From positions 124,001 through 188,000 of the forward strand of contig NZ_ATWH01000002.1 of NCBI RefSeq assembly GCF_000421145.1: 64,000 nt of DNA, given 5' to 3'. A program made the position numbers and the translations under genes. Positions 7,951 to 15,863 of the stretch are shown one piece after another. Source of the DNA: Glaciibacter superstes DSM 21135. GTDB lineage: Bacteria; Actinomycetota; Actinomycetes; Actinomycetales; Microbacteriaceae. Below the pieces are notes generated by a model. That model searched no databases and was not told where the DNA came from. It saw only the letters and a list, made by a program, of their open reading frames with translations. Numbering within the stretch: the first letter of the stretch is position 1; each line of letters begins with the position of its first letter.

Positions 7951-8840
7951 CCACGTCCACTCCACTTCGGCGACGGCGCTCACTTGACGGGCACAGTGCG
8001 CTCACTCGTGCAGTGCTGCTCACCGTCATGTCGCTTCTCGTGATGGTGCCATTCCTCTGGATGATCAGCCTCGCGTTCACGCCGAGTGAGCAGGCGTTCG
8101 GCAGTGTCAGTCTGATTCCCGCCAGTCCGACACTCGAGAACTTCAAGACCGCCCTCGTGGATGCGAACCTGCTTCGCGCCCTGACGAACTCCGCGTTGGT
8201 GGCAGCTGCCGTGGTGCTCGGTAACTGCGTTATCGCCATACTCGCGGGCTATGCGTTCGCCATGCTCAAGTTCCGTGGTAGCACGGCAGTATTCTTCGCT
8301 CTGATCGCCACCACGGCGATTCCCGTGTCTGTCACTCTCATTCCGCTGTTCCTCATGACGAAGGGTGTGCCATTTGCCGGTGGCAATGACTTTCTTGGAC
8401 AAGGGGGCAGCGGCCTGCTCAATACCATCGCCGGGCTGACGCTTCCACACCTCGTGATGCCGATGAACATCTTTCTCTCTCGACAGTACTTCAGCGGCGC
8501 CTCACCGGAACTCGCCGAAGCGGCGCGTGTGGACGGAGCCAGTGAGTGGCGCATCTTCACGCGCATTTACCTGCCATTGGCTAAGCCACTGGTTGCGGTC
8601 ATCGCGATCTTTGCCTTCACCGGCGTCTGGGACGACTTTCTGTGGCCACTGGTGATCACGAGTTCCGCTGAGATGCAGACGGTGCAACTGGCGCTGGCGC
8701 GATTCCTCGTCGACGGAAACATTCAATACGGTCCGCTGATGGCCGGCGTAGTGCTGGTGACCCTCCCCGTCGTCGCAGTCTTCATCTTCAACCAGCGTGG
8801 ATTCATATCCGGTCTGACCGATGGGAGTGTGAAGGGATAA
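7947..8840 (+). CDS. ABC sugar transporter permease (MalG/UgpE type)
   Basis: This is the second permease of the importer, 297 residues, with six predicted helices and the EAA-loop motif E-A-A-R-V-D-G-A-S near residue 200. The start is the ATG at 7947 inside the ATGA overlap with the upstream permease, with GGAAGGAAG just ahead. An open frame runs further upstream but only through the previous gene. The stop TAA overlaps the ATG of the dehydratase gene by one base, tying import to catabolism. Confidence 0.92.
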   Translation: MTTSTPLRRRRSLDGHSALTRAVLLTVMSLLVMVPFLWMISLAFTPSEQAFGSVSLIPASPTLENFKTALVDANLLRALTNSALVAAAVVLGNCVIAILAGYAFAMLKFRGSTAVFFALIATTAIPVSVTLIPLFLMTKGVPFAGGNDFLGQGGSGLLNTIAGLTLPHLVMPMNIFLSRQYFSGASPELAEAARVDGASEWRIFTRIYLPLAKPLVAVIAIFAFTGVWDDFLWPLVITSSAEMQTVQLALARFLVDGNIQYGPLMAGVVLVTLPVVAVFIFNQRGFISGLTDGSVKG

Positions 8841-10072
8841 TGAGCATCGTCTCCCAGGTTCGGGTCACACCGATCGCAGTCCCAGATCCACCACTGCTCA
8901 ATACCTGGGGTGTGCACGAGCCGTGGGCCTTGCGCATCATCGTGGAGGTGTTCACTGACGATGGTGTGGTTGGCCTGGGGGAGGCCCAGGGAGGCGAGGC
9001 AGCAGCACAATTGCTGAACAGGGCAGCGTCCGCCATCCTCGGCGCAGACATCCGTGATGCGAGCACCCTTGAACAATTAGTTCGAAGCGCGCTACCAGGC
9101 TCAGGCGAACGAGCTGTTTTGACCGCGTTTTCTCCGCTGGAGGTCGCGTGCCTCGATGCGCATGGTCAGCTGGACGGGCTCTCGTGCGCCGAACTGCTCG
9201 GCGGAGTCGTGCGGGAACAAGTCGACTTTTCCGGCTATCTCTTCTACAAGTGGGCAGAGCACCCCGCAACCGCACAACGACCGCCGATTCCCGACGAATG
9301 GGGTGCGGTCATGGATACAGCGACCCTGGTTTCGGCTGCTGCGAAGCTTGTACACCAATACGGCTTCCGGTCGCTGAAACTGAAGGGCGGAGTTTTCGCG
9401 CCCGAGGTCGAGATCGAGGCAATCCGCGCCTTGCGTACGGCGTTCCCCGACCACCGGTTACGCCTCGATCCGAACTGTGCCTGGACGCTTGAGACTGCCC
9501 GCGAGGCGAGCAACGCACTGGCGGGCACCCTCGAATATCTGGAAGACCCGATCGGCTGCGACGGCATGGCCGGCCTCGCCCAGAGCCAGATGCCACTCGC
9601 CACCAATATGTGTGTCGCCGAGACGGCGCAGATTGAGCCTGCGCTGGCTGACGGGGCCTTCTCGATCCTGCTTGCCGATCATCACTACTGGGGCGGGCTG
9701 CGCCGCACGGTGGCTCTCGCTGAGCACTGTCGGCGTATCGGGTGGGGTGTCTCACTTCACTCCAACTCTCATCTGGGAATATCGCTTGCCGCGATGACGC
9801 AGCTGGGATCGGCGATCCCCAACCTGGGGTATGCGGGGGACACGCACTACCCGTGGAGCGCAGCGCACGACATCATTGAACCCGGCGCGATTGCGATTGA
9901 GAACGGTGCCACCACATTGCCGACGGCTCCCGGTCTCGGAGTGCGTCTGAATCGCGACTCACTTGCGGCCGCGCACGAGGAGTACCTCAGGTGTGGCATC
10001 CGTACCAGGAACGACACGGCATACATGCAGAGCGTCCATCCGGACTTCGATCCGGGGTTGCCGCGGTGGTGA
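8840..10072 (+). CDS. gudD: Glucarate dehydratase-type enolase-superfamily enzyme
   Basis: The 410-residue protein is an enolase-superfamily dehydratase with the glucarate-dehydratase signature. It has K-L-K at residues 180-182 with Lys182 as a base, a metal ligand Asp210 in R-L-D-P-N, Glu235 in E-D-P, A-T-N-M at 254-257, and the Asp280/His307 dyad in L-A-D-H-H-Y-W and L-H-S-N-S-H. These enzymes dehydrate glucarate or related aldarates to 5-keto-4-deoxy-glucarate using Mg2+. It sits after the importer and before the aldolase, matching the second step of an oxidative uronate route. The exact aldarate (gluco or galacto) is not provable from sequence. Confidence 0.75.
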   Translation: MSIVSQVRVTPIAVPDPPLLNTWGVHEPWALRIIVEVFTDDGVVGLGEAQGGEAAAQLLNRAASAILGADIRDASTLEQLVRSALPGSGERAVLTAFSPLEVACLDAHGQLDGLSCAELLGGVVREQVDFSGYLFYKWAEHPATAQRPPIPDEWGAVMDTATLVSAAAKLVHQYGFRSLKLKGGVFAPEVEIEAIRALRTAFPDHRLRLDPNCAWTLETAREASNALAGTLEYLEDPIGCDGMAGLAQSQMPLATNMCVAETAQIEPALADGAFSILLADHHYWGGLRRTVALAEHCRRIGWGVSLHSNSHLGISLAAMTQLGSAIPNLGYAGDTHYPWSAAHDIIEPGAIAIENGATTLPTAPGLGVRLNRDSLAAAHEEYLRCGIRTRNDTAYMQSVHPDFDPGLPRW

Positions 10073-11277
10073 GCGGTATTCGACGTTCCACGATCTATGC
10101 GTATCCATGGGACGTCGCCGATGCCTCAGCCGCCGACACGATAGCCGCGATCGGCGCAGACTCGGTGACCATTGCCGCCGCATATCACGCCGTTCGCGCG
10201 GTAGCCCCGCGGCACTCTACGCGTCGGGTGATCGACTCCGACCGCTCCAGGCTCTTCAGCCCGTGGCGCGGGGACGTGTGGCGGGGCCAGCCGCTCCACC
10301 CGGGACGCGGGGCCGATGTTACAGGTGTCGAGGACTCCTTCGGTGCTGCGCGGGATCTGCTCGCAGAACGCGGTGTGAAGGTGCGGGCATGGATCGTGAT
10401 GTCACACGTCGACGGGCTCGACGCACCACTCGGTCTTTTTAGGCAAAACGCTCTCGGTGAAATCTCCCGGCATGCGCTCTGCCCATCGCAGCCTGCGGTG
10501 CGCGCCTATGGCAACCGGCTGATCCGTGAGGTGGTGGAGACGACCGGAACGGATGACGTTGTGCTCGAGTCTGTTGGACCGATGGGACTGCACCACGCCG
10601 CCATGCATGACAAGGTTCGCATGCCGTTGTTGTCGGAGACAATGGGCGCTGCACTCTCCTTCTGCTTCTGCGCCGGCTGCTGCGATTGTCTGCGGCGACA
10701 TAAGATCGACGCCGAACGTTTCCGCACCCAGCTCCGCCGGAGCATCCTGACCGGTGATGAGGAGCAGCTGACCATTCAGCTCGAAGAGCCGGTTGTCCGT
10801 GAGCACGTTCGTTCGGTGAGCGCCACAGCGAGTGTCGATGCTGTCGGCGCAGCGTTCGAATCCGGCGCACGAACCATCACATTGCACGCGACAGCAGAGG
10901 ATACTTCCGGCGGTCCCGCGGTCGGCATCGGTCCTCGCCTTCTGCCGGCGATAGCCCGGGCGGCGGGAACCGCGTCCCTGCGGTTTGTCACGTCCGGGTG
11001 GGACGGTGCTGCGGCCGGCGCTCGTCGGCTCCGGGCGCTGCGCGCCGCAGCACCAGACCAAGAGATCGGGGCATACGTCACGGTGCTCGACGCGAGCGCA
11101 CTTGGATCGTCGGCCGAGGACCTTGCGACTGGCTGGGGTGTGCTCGCTGACGCCGGCGCGCAGGAACTGCACGTGTACCACGCCGGCCTGGCACCTCCAT
11201 CAGTGCTCCGCCCACTCGGGCGGGCACTTCATCACATTCGTTCCCCCAGCGGGTCCACCACCTCAACGCGAAAGTAG
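10069..11277 (+). CDS. Uncharacterised TIM-barrel-like protein of a sugar-acid operon
   Basis: The 402-residue cytosolic protein has no signal peptide and no family I can name. GTG at 10069 overlaps the dehydratase stop by 4 bp (GTGA). Repeated alpha/beta segments, a conserved-looking E-S-V-G-P-M-G-L-H-H patch, and a cysteine cluster C-x-C-x2-C-C-x-C near residue 200 recall glycoside-hydrolase-like TIM barrels that carry a C-x-C-x2-C motif. Its place between dehydratase and aldolase, 2 bp ahead of the aldolase start, implies a role in the same pathway. Releasing uronates from imported oligomers or acting on a lactone are possibilities, but both are inference. Confidence 0.6.
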   Translation: MSGIRRSTIYAYPWDVADASAADTIAAIGADSVTIAAAYHAVRAVAPRHSTRRVIDSDRSRLFSPWRGDVWRGQPLHPGRGADVTGVEDSFGAARDLLAERGVKVRAWIVMSHVDGLDAPLGLFRQNALGEISRHALCPSQPAVRAYGNRLIREVVETTGTDDVVLESVGPMGLHHAAMHDKVRMPLLSETMGAALSFCFCAGCCDCLRRHKIDAERFRTQLRRSILTGDEEQLTIQLEEPVVREHVRSVSATASVDAVGAAFESGARTITLHATAEDTSGGPAVGIGPRLLPAIARAAGTASLRFVTSGWDGAAAGARRLRALRAAAPDQEIGAYVTVLDASALGSSAEDLATGWGVLADAGAQELHVYHAGLAPPSVLRPLGRALHHIRSPSGSTTSTRK

Positions 11278-11279
11278 CC

Positions 11280-11921
11280 ATGCTCGATCTGATCTCTTCC
11301 CTTGCCCCACGCCCCGTGATTGCCATCCTGCGAGCGCCGACCGCGGAGCATTTCCACCGGGCGACGCGGATTCTCATCGATGGCGGCATCACCACTGTGG
11401 AGTACACGCTCACCACGCGCGGTGCACTGGAGGCGCTTGAGTCGGCCCGATCGCAGTTTCCCGACGCGATTCTCGGCGCGGGTACGGTTCGGTCGCCACA
11501 TCTGGCGCAGCAGGCCGTGGACTCTGGCGCGCAGTTTCTCGTGAGCCAGTTGCTGACTCCGGAGGTCGTGCGGTTCAGCGCGGCGGCGGACGTGCCCATG
11601 GTCCCGGGGTGTCTGACACCCAATGAGATCGCGGATGCCTGGGAGTTGGGCGTTTCGGCGGTCAAAATATCGCCCATCGATCCTGTCGGTGGAGCCGCAT
11701 ATCTCAGGGAAGTGCGCGGACCATTGCCAGAAATTCCGATCATCACAACCGGCGGCATCCGTCTGGGGGAGATTGCCGATTATCTCGATGCAGGAGCGGC
11801 CGCGGTCGGCCTGAGCGGACATCTATTCGGTTCGTCACTGCTGACCGGCGACGTTGAACCTCTTCGAGCACGGGCGACCACGATAGCGCGCTCCCTCGAG
11901 GAACGCATCGCTGTCAAATGA
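11280..11921 (+). CDS. KDPG/KDPGal-family class I aldolase
   Basis: This 213-residue protein is a 2-keto-3-deoxy-6-phosphogluconate-type aldolase. Glu41 in T-V-E-Y-T and Schiff-base Lys129 in A-V-K-I-S-P are in the expected places, with G-A-G-T-V and the C-terminal T-T-G-G-I phosphate-loop-like segment. Such enzymes cleave 2-keto-3-deoxy sugar acids to pyruvate plus an aldehyde. No kinase for a KDPG route is in the locus, and a tartronate semialdehyde reductase follows. It may therefore cleave unphosphorylated keto-deoxy-aldarate to pyruvate and tartronate semialdehyde, which would be atypical for the family. Confidence 0.82.
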   Translation: MLDLISSLAPRPVIAILRAPTAEHFHRATRILIDGGITTVEYTLTTRGALEALESARSQFPDAILGAGTVRSPHLAQQAVDSGAQFLVSQLLTPEVVRFSAAADVPMVPGCLTPNEIADAWELGVSAVKISPIDPVGGAAYLREVRGPLPEIPIITTGGIRLGEIADYLDAGAAAVGLSGHLFGSSLLTGDVEPLRARATTIARSLEERIAVK

Positions 11922-11958
11922 CCATGACTCGGAAGAGTAGAGAGAACAGGAGAGAACC

Positions 11959-12843
11959 ATGAGCACGATTGCGTTTATCGGTCTGGGGGTCATGGGGCTT
12001 CCGATGGCCACGAACCTCGTGGCCGCTGGGCACCGGGTGATCGGCGTCAATCGCGGCGCCGTACCGAGGGATGCGCTCGAACAAGCCGGTGGAGAAAGCA
12101 CTGTGGTATTGGCGCAGGCAGTTCGTGAAGCTGATGTGATCATCACCATGCTGCCCGATTCACCCGATGTCGAAGGAGTCATGCTGGGCGACGGAGGCAT
12201 ACTTGCCTTCGCGCGCAAGAACAGTCTGGTGATCGACATGAGCAGCATCGCGCCCGCGAGCGCCATCCACTTGAGCGCGGCCGCAGCGGATCGGGGGCTC
12301 GCCATCGTTGATGCGCCGGTCAGTGGCGGCGAGAGCGGTGCGATCGCAGGGAAGCTCTCAATCATGGTCGGGGGCGAACCCGAGGCGTTCGGACGCGCCG
12401 AACCTTATTTCGCGGCATTGGGGACGACGGTGCGCCACGTCGGACCGGCCGGGGCAGGTCAAACTGTCAAGGCAGCAAACCAGTTGCTGGTGGCCGGAAT
12501 CATCGGGCTCGTATCTGAGGCTCTCGTGTTTCTTGACGCCTATTCCGTTGATCTGGAGACTGCGGCATCCGTGTTGGCCGGTGGACTGGCCGGCAACCGG
12601 ATCCTGGACCAGAAAGTGCAAGGCATGCTCGCCCACGAGTTCGTCCCCGGGTTTCGACTCGAGCTGCATCACAAGGATCTCGGAAACCTCATGGATGCAG
12701 CACGCAGCGCCGGAGTGACTTTGCCGGTGAGCGCCGTCGTTGCGCAACTCGTCGGCGCCGCAAACGCGCGCGGCAACGGGTCACTTGACCATTCCGCGCT
12801 GCTTCTCGAACTCGAGGGGCTGTCCGCCCGCACGATCGCCTGA
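11959..12843 (+). CDS. garR: 2-hydroxy-3-oxopropionate (tartronate semialdehyde) reductase family
   Basis: The 294-residue protein belongs to the beta-hydroxyacid dehydrogenases. It has G-L-G-V-M-G near residue 8, the substrate motif D-A-P-V-S-G-G at 118-124, catalytic Lys171 in V-K-A-A-N-Q, and the all-helical C-terminal domain. GGAGAGA precedes the ATG at good spacing. Tartronate semialdehyde reductase reduces the aldolase product to D-glycerate with NAD(P)H, a fitting last step for this locus. Family relatives include 3-hydroxyisobutyrate dehydrogenases, so the substrate rests partly on context. Confidence 0.8.
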   Translation: MSTIAFIGLGVMGLPMATNLVAAGHRVIGVNRGAVPRDALEQAGGESTVVLAQAVREADVIITMLPDSPDVEGVMLGDGGILAFARKNSLVIDMSSIAPASAIHLSAAAADRGLAIVDAPVSGGESGAIAGKLSIMVGGEPEAFGRAEPYFAALGTTVRHVGPAGAGQTVKAANQLLVAGIIGLVSEALVFLDAYSVDLETAASVLAGGLAGNRILDQKVQGMLAHEFVPGFRLELHHKDLGNLMDAARSAGVTLPVSAVVAQLVGAANARGNGSLDHSALLLELEGLSARTIA

Positions 12844-12845
12844 GG

Positions 12846-12868
12846 GCAGGTGGTCAGCGCACACCTGC
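12846..12868. terminator. Hairpin between convergent garR and IclR genes
   Basis: GCAGGTG (12846-12852) pairs with CACCTGC (12862-12868) across a 9-nt loop. It overlaps the end of the IclR gene and starts 3 bp after the garR stop, as expected for a bidirectional terminator of convergent genes. No T-run is present. Confidence 0.4.
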
Positions 12869-13636
12869 ACGTTTGAGTTCTTCGGCAAGTTCCGCACAAT
12901 GGGCGATGATCGCGCGACTGACGCGTGCGAGTTCTTCCGGCGTTCCTTGTTCAATGGGCAGTGAGCAGGAGATGGCATCTGTGGCTGGAATGCGATAGGG
13001 CACCGTGGCAGCGACGCACGCGATATTGGGGCTGACCTGCTCTCTCTCGGTGGCATAGCCGTGGGCCCGTGCCTCTTCCAGCACCGCATAGAGAAGCGAC
13101 GGGTCAGTGCTGGTGGGGGTATTCGGTGGACTTGACTTCGCGGGCACCGATGCGGCGAGGATTGCCTCGACCTCCGCTGGAGTACGCTCGGCCAGCAGTG
13201 CTCGGCCGAGCGCAGTTGAGACAGCCAGGAGCCTTCGTCCCACGCGAGGCGTGACGTGCCGCTTCTGTGGCGTTTCCTTGCTCGCCAGGTAGATGATGTG
13301 GGCGCCGTCGAGCCGAGCGAAGTGTGAGGTGTACCCGACCTCGGCCTGCAGCGCTTCCAGGTGGCGGATCGCGGGCGTCACGGTCGGGTCGGCATCGAGG
13401 TACGAGGTGCCCGTCAGCAGCGCGTTGGGACCGATACTGAAGGCGAGTCCGTCGTGGGTGCTATCGATCCAGTGCATCGCCACAAGCGTACGGATCAATT
13501 CGTGCAGCGACGATCGGGGGATGCCGGTGACACGGTGGATCTCACCCATACCGAGCGGCGTCATAGACGCGCCGAGGACTTCAAGCAACTGCACAGTGCG
13601 CTGCGCGGATTTGACCAATGGCCTGTCGCTCGCCAT
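12854..13636 (-). CDS. IclR-family transcriptional regulator
   Basis: The 260-residue protein has an N-terminal winged helix (about residues 8-65, with G-I-P-R-S-S-L-H-E-L as recognition region) and a C-terminal IclR effector domain. The ATG at 13636 gives the usual family length. The frame stays open upstream only through a degraded ArsR fragment and is not part of this gene. IclR proteins often control aromatic and sugar-acid catabolism. It lies at the end of the uronate/aldarate locus on the opposite strand and probably controls it. Confidence 0.88.
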   Translation of the reverse strand: MASDRPLVKSAQRTVQLLEVLGASMTPLGMGEIHRVTGIPRSSLHELIRTLVAMHWIDSTHDGLAFSIGPNALLTGTSYLDADPTVTPAIRHLEALQAEVGYTSHFARLDGAHIIYLASKETPQKRHVTPRVGRRLLAVSTALGRALLAERTPAEVEAILAASVPAKSSPPNTPTSTDPSLLYAVLEEARAHGYATEREQVSPNIACVAATVPYRIPATDAISCSLPIEQGTPEELARVSRAIIAHCAELAEELKRAGVR

Positions 13637-13714
13637 GCGTTCCCCGTTTCGTGCGCTCCCGCCAAGCTTAATCATATTGAGCTGTGCCACGTTGCCTCCG
13701 CGCCCACCCACAGA

Positions 13715-13780
13715 TGTTACCCGTCCAACGACATTCGTGATGCCTATGACTATCTTGAGGCGAGAGTCAAGGGTGGAAAG
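13715..13780 (+). pseudogene. C-terminal fragment of an MDR oxidoreductase
   Basis: A 66-bp stretch encodes Y-P-S-N-D-I-R-D-A-Y-D-Y, closely matching Y-P-L-D-D-I-R-E-A-Y-D-Y at the C-terminus of the MDR gene at 18734-19705. The similarity holds at the nucleotide level too, with CGACATTCGTGA identical in both. The rest of the gene is absent and no start is available. Confidence 0.55.
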
Positions 13781-13794
13781 TTCGACTATTCCAC

Positions 13795-13952
13795 CTGCAG
13801 CGACCTGGAAGATGGCGTCCGAAACGAGCTGGCTCGTATGCTCGTTCTCGAGCCGGTACAACCCGTTGCCCGTCCTGGCGGGTCGCGACGATTCGGCCCA
13901 GACGCAGTTTCGCCAAGTGTTGGGAGACGGCCGCCGGGGATTTGTCGACGTT
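13795..13952 (-). pseudogene. Frameshifted fragment of an ArsR-family regulator
   Basis: Read on the minus strand, one frame encodes an ArsR helix-turn-helix core (D-K-S-P-A-A-V-S-Q-H-L-A-K-L-R, then A-T-R-Q-D-G-Q-R-V). The next frame continues Y-R-L-E-N-E-H-T-S-Q-L-V, the expected wing and following helix. The two parts are out of frame by an apparent 2-nt loss near 13861. The N-terminal part is missing and a stop lies just upstream. The fragment sits between IclR and the small gene at 13999, which suggests a former metal- or thiol-responsive unit. Confidence 0.65.
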
Positions 13953-13998
13953 CTTTCAAGGGCCGCTGCGTTCCGCTGATAGCGGGGAGAATGGTTCT

Positions 13999-14310
13999 AT
14001 GAAAGTCGAGCTACTGCACATTAACGATTGTCCCAATTGGGAAGAGGCCGCTGCCCGGCTCCGCGACGCGCTAAATGCGACTGGGCATTCCGACGCGGAC
14101 ATCGTCCTTCGACTTTTGCGCACATCCGAGGAGGCCGCGGGAGTCCAGTTTGCCGGCTCGCCGACGCTGACTCTTGATGATGAGGATCTCGTTCCGAGCG
14201 AGGGGAAGACAACCGATCTGGCCTGCCGCATCTACCTCACCCCGAATGGGTTGGCCGGCCTGCCCACGACAGACCAGCTGGTGGAGGCGATAACGGCTCG
14301 TGGCTACTGA
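13999..14310 (+). CDS. Small thioredoxin-fold-like conserved protein
   Basis: The 103-residue protein starts at ATG 13999 with GGGGAG about 9 bp upstream. It opens M-K-V-E-L-L-H-I-N-D-C-P-N-W, followed by F-A-G-S-P-T-L-T-L-D-D-E-D and a C-R-I-Y segment. This pattern occurs in small actinobacterial proteins with a thioredoxin/glutaredoxin-like fold, sometimes annotated near alkylmercury lyase or thioredoxin families. Only one cysteine is at the CxxC-equivalent place, so it is not a classical disulfide reductase. The degraded ArsR fragment on the other strand may once have been its regulator. Its function is unknown. Confidence 0.7.
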   Translation: MKVELLHINDCPNWEEAAARLRDALNATGHSDADIVLRLLRTSEEAAGVQFAGSPTLTLDDEDLVPSEGKTTDLACRIYLTPNGLAGLPTTDQLVEAITARGY

Positions 14311-14327
14311 AACAGCCGTCGTATGCA

Positions 14328-14600
14328 GTGGATCAGCCCTATGGCCCGCGGACCTTCACGATCACGGACCAATGGGGGTGTCAGCGGAACTCTTGGCAGG
14401 GTAAGGCCACCCCACCGACTCAGGCGTTCGCCGTCAAGGTCGCGCCTGCGGCGGAGTTGTATCCGTACCTCGCGCGCTCGCTCGCCGAACTGCTGGGCGA
14501 TGGCGGTTACGCGTTCGCGGACGAGTTCGACTACGGGTTGGAGCTGCTGCTGGAGGGCCTGGAGCGTCGGGTCGCCGACGCAGCCTTTTTGCGACGATAG
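14328..14600 (+). pseudogene. Composite remnant: VOC-protein tail joined to TetR C-terminus
   Basis: The 90-codon frame opens from GTG with P-Y-G-P-R-T-F-T-I-T-D-Q-W-G-C-Q and W-Q-G-K. This is the end motif of glyoxalase/VOC proteins (normally D-P-W-G-Y). It then runs into A-E-L-Y-P-Y-L-A-R-S-L-A-E-L and F-D-Y-G-L-E-L-L-L-E-G-L-E, typical of the C-terminal domain of TetR regulators. Neither part has its required N-terminal half. This looks like two gene ends joined by deletion rather than a working protein. Confidence 0.5.
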
Positions 14601-14714
14601 AACACCGCCACTTTGACAAGAGCCATATATTTCGCGTGGTAGCGGCCGTACCATGAGAATGTTGCAGATCATCCCGCTCAAACGTCTCAAGGGTGAGCGA
14701 AGGGAGAACTGACC

Positions 14715-15659
14715 ATGCGAGTCTTTCTTGCCGGGGCGACCGGCGCACTGGGGCGGCGGCTGCTGCCCAAACTGCTCGAGGCGGGTTTCGACGTCACCGG
14801 GACAACGAGCTCTTCCAGCAAACTCGCCGCGCTGGAGGCCGCGGGTGTGCACGGGGTGGTGATGGACGGACTGGATGTGACGTCAGTCGATGACGCAGTC
14901 GCGGGGGCGCGGCCAGACGTGGTGGTCCATCAGCTCACCGCACTCGCGCATATGAGTGGAAACCCCAGGAATTTCGAAAAGGACTTCGCCGAGACCAACC
15001 GGCTGCGCACGCGGGGCACCGACCTCCTGCTTGCCGCGGCCCGTGCCGCTGGGACGGAGCGCTTCATCGCTCAGAGCTACGCCGGTTGGCCGAGCGAACG
15101 GACCGGGAGCTGGGTCAAGGGCGAGAACGACCCGCTCGATCCAGCACCGACCGCCGTGTCAGCCCGCACGGTCGAAGCGATCCGTCACCTGGAGGCGGTC
15201 GTGACCGGCGCGACGGACCTCGATGGTCTCGCACTTCGGTACGGCAGCCTCTACGGACCGGGGACTGGACTCGGCACGGGAGGAAATCTCCTGGCGATGG
15301 TAGCCAAGCGAAGGTTTCCTGTAGCTGGAGGAGGAACGGGGATGTTTTCGTTCTGCCACATCGACGATGCCGCAACGGCGACGGTAGCCGCCGTGACCCA
15401 CGGGGCACCGGGTGTGTACATCGTTGCCGACGACGAGCCGGCGCCGGTGTCGGAGTGGCTTCCCTACCTGGCTGCCTCGATCGGCGCGAAGCCGCCGATG
15501 CGACTGCCGGCCTGGCTCGCCGCACCGCTGCTTGGCGAGCACGGGATGTCGATGATGACCCAGATCAGAGGCTCCTCCAACGCGAAGGCGAAGGCCGAGC
15601 TGGGGTGGCGTCCGTCGTATCCGAGCTGGCGTGAAGGGTTCCGCTCCGGGCTCAGTTGA
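14715..15659 (+). CDS. NAD(P)-dependent SDR epimerase-like protein
   Basis: The 314-residue extended SDR has the coenzyme motif A-G-A-T-G-A-L-G at residues 6-13 and T-T-S-S-S-S specificity residues. The usual Y-x3-K is replaced by a more divergent region, as in atypical SDRs. GGAG with A-rich context precedes the ATG. Relatives act as NAD(P)-binding epimerases or reductases on unknown substrates. It stands alone between decayed sequence upstream and a convergent MFS gene. Confidence 0.82.
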   Translation: MRVFLAGATGALGRRLLPKLLEAGFDVTGTTSSSSKLAALEAAGVHGVVMDGLDVTSVDDAVAGARPDVVVHQLTALAHMSGNPRNFEKDFAETNRLRTRGTDLLLAAARAAGTERFIAQSYAGWPSERTGSWVKGENDPLDPAPTAVSARTVEAIRHLEAVVTGATDLDGLALRYGSLYGPGTGLGTGGNLLAMVAKRRFPVAGGGTGMFSFCHIDDAATATVAAVTHGAPGVYIVADDEPAPVSEWLPYLAASIGAKPPMRLPAWLAAPLLGEHGMSMMTQIRGSSNAKAKAELGWRPSYPSWREGFRSGLS

Positions 15660-15863
15660 GCCATCTCCGAGATCCCGGGCTGCCTCGTACGCCTGAGCCC
15701 CGCGCGTCGTTCCAGCTGTTTAACTCGTTCTGACCGTCCGTGGTTGACGAGCAGGAGGGCGTCCGCCTGGCCGAGCCATTCCGCGGCCTGGCGGGTGAAT
15801 GCCTCATCGTCGACATCCGTGTTTACTGGAACGTATGGTGCTCGTGCGCCAATTTCGTCGGGC
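15660..15863. other. Intergenic stretch with an unassigned minus-strand open frame
   Basis: No start-to-stop gene is evident. On the minus strand one frame directly beyond the MFS stop reads P-Y-V-P-V-N-T-D-V-D-D-E-A-F-T and W-L-G-Q-A-D-A-L-L-L-V-N-H-G. That is balanced and protein-like, but I cannot match it to a family and it lacks a start. It may be another gene fragment. Confidence 0.25.

Noticed and set aside
15660-15863. A small gene on the minus strand beyond the MFS stop
   Set aside because: The frame looks protein-like but has no start, no clear family and runs into the antisense of the SDR gene.
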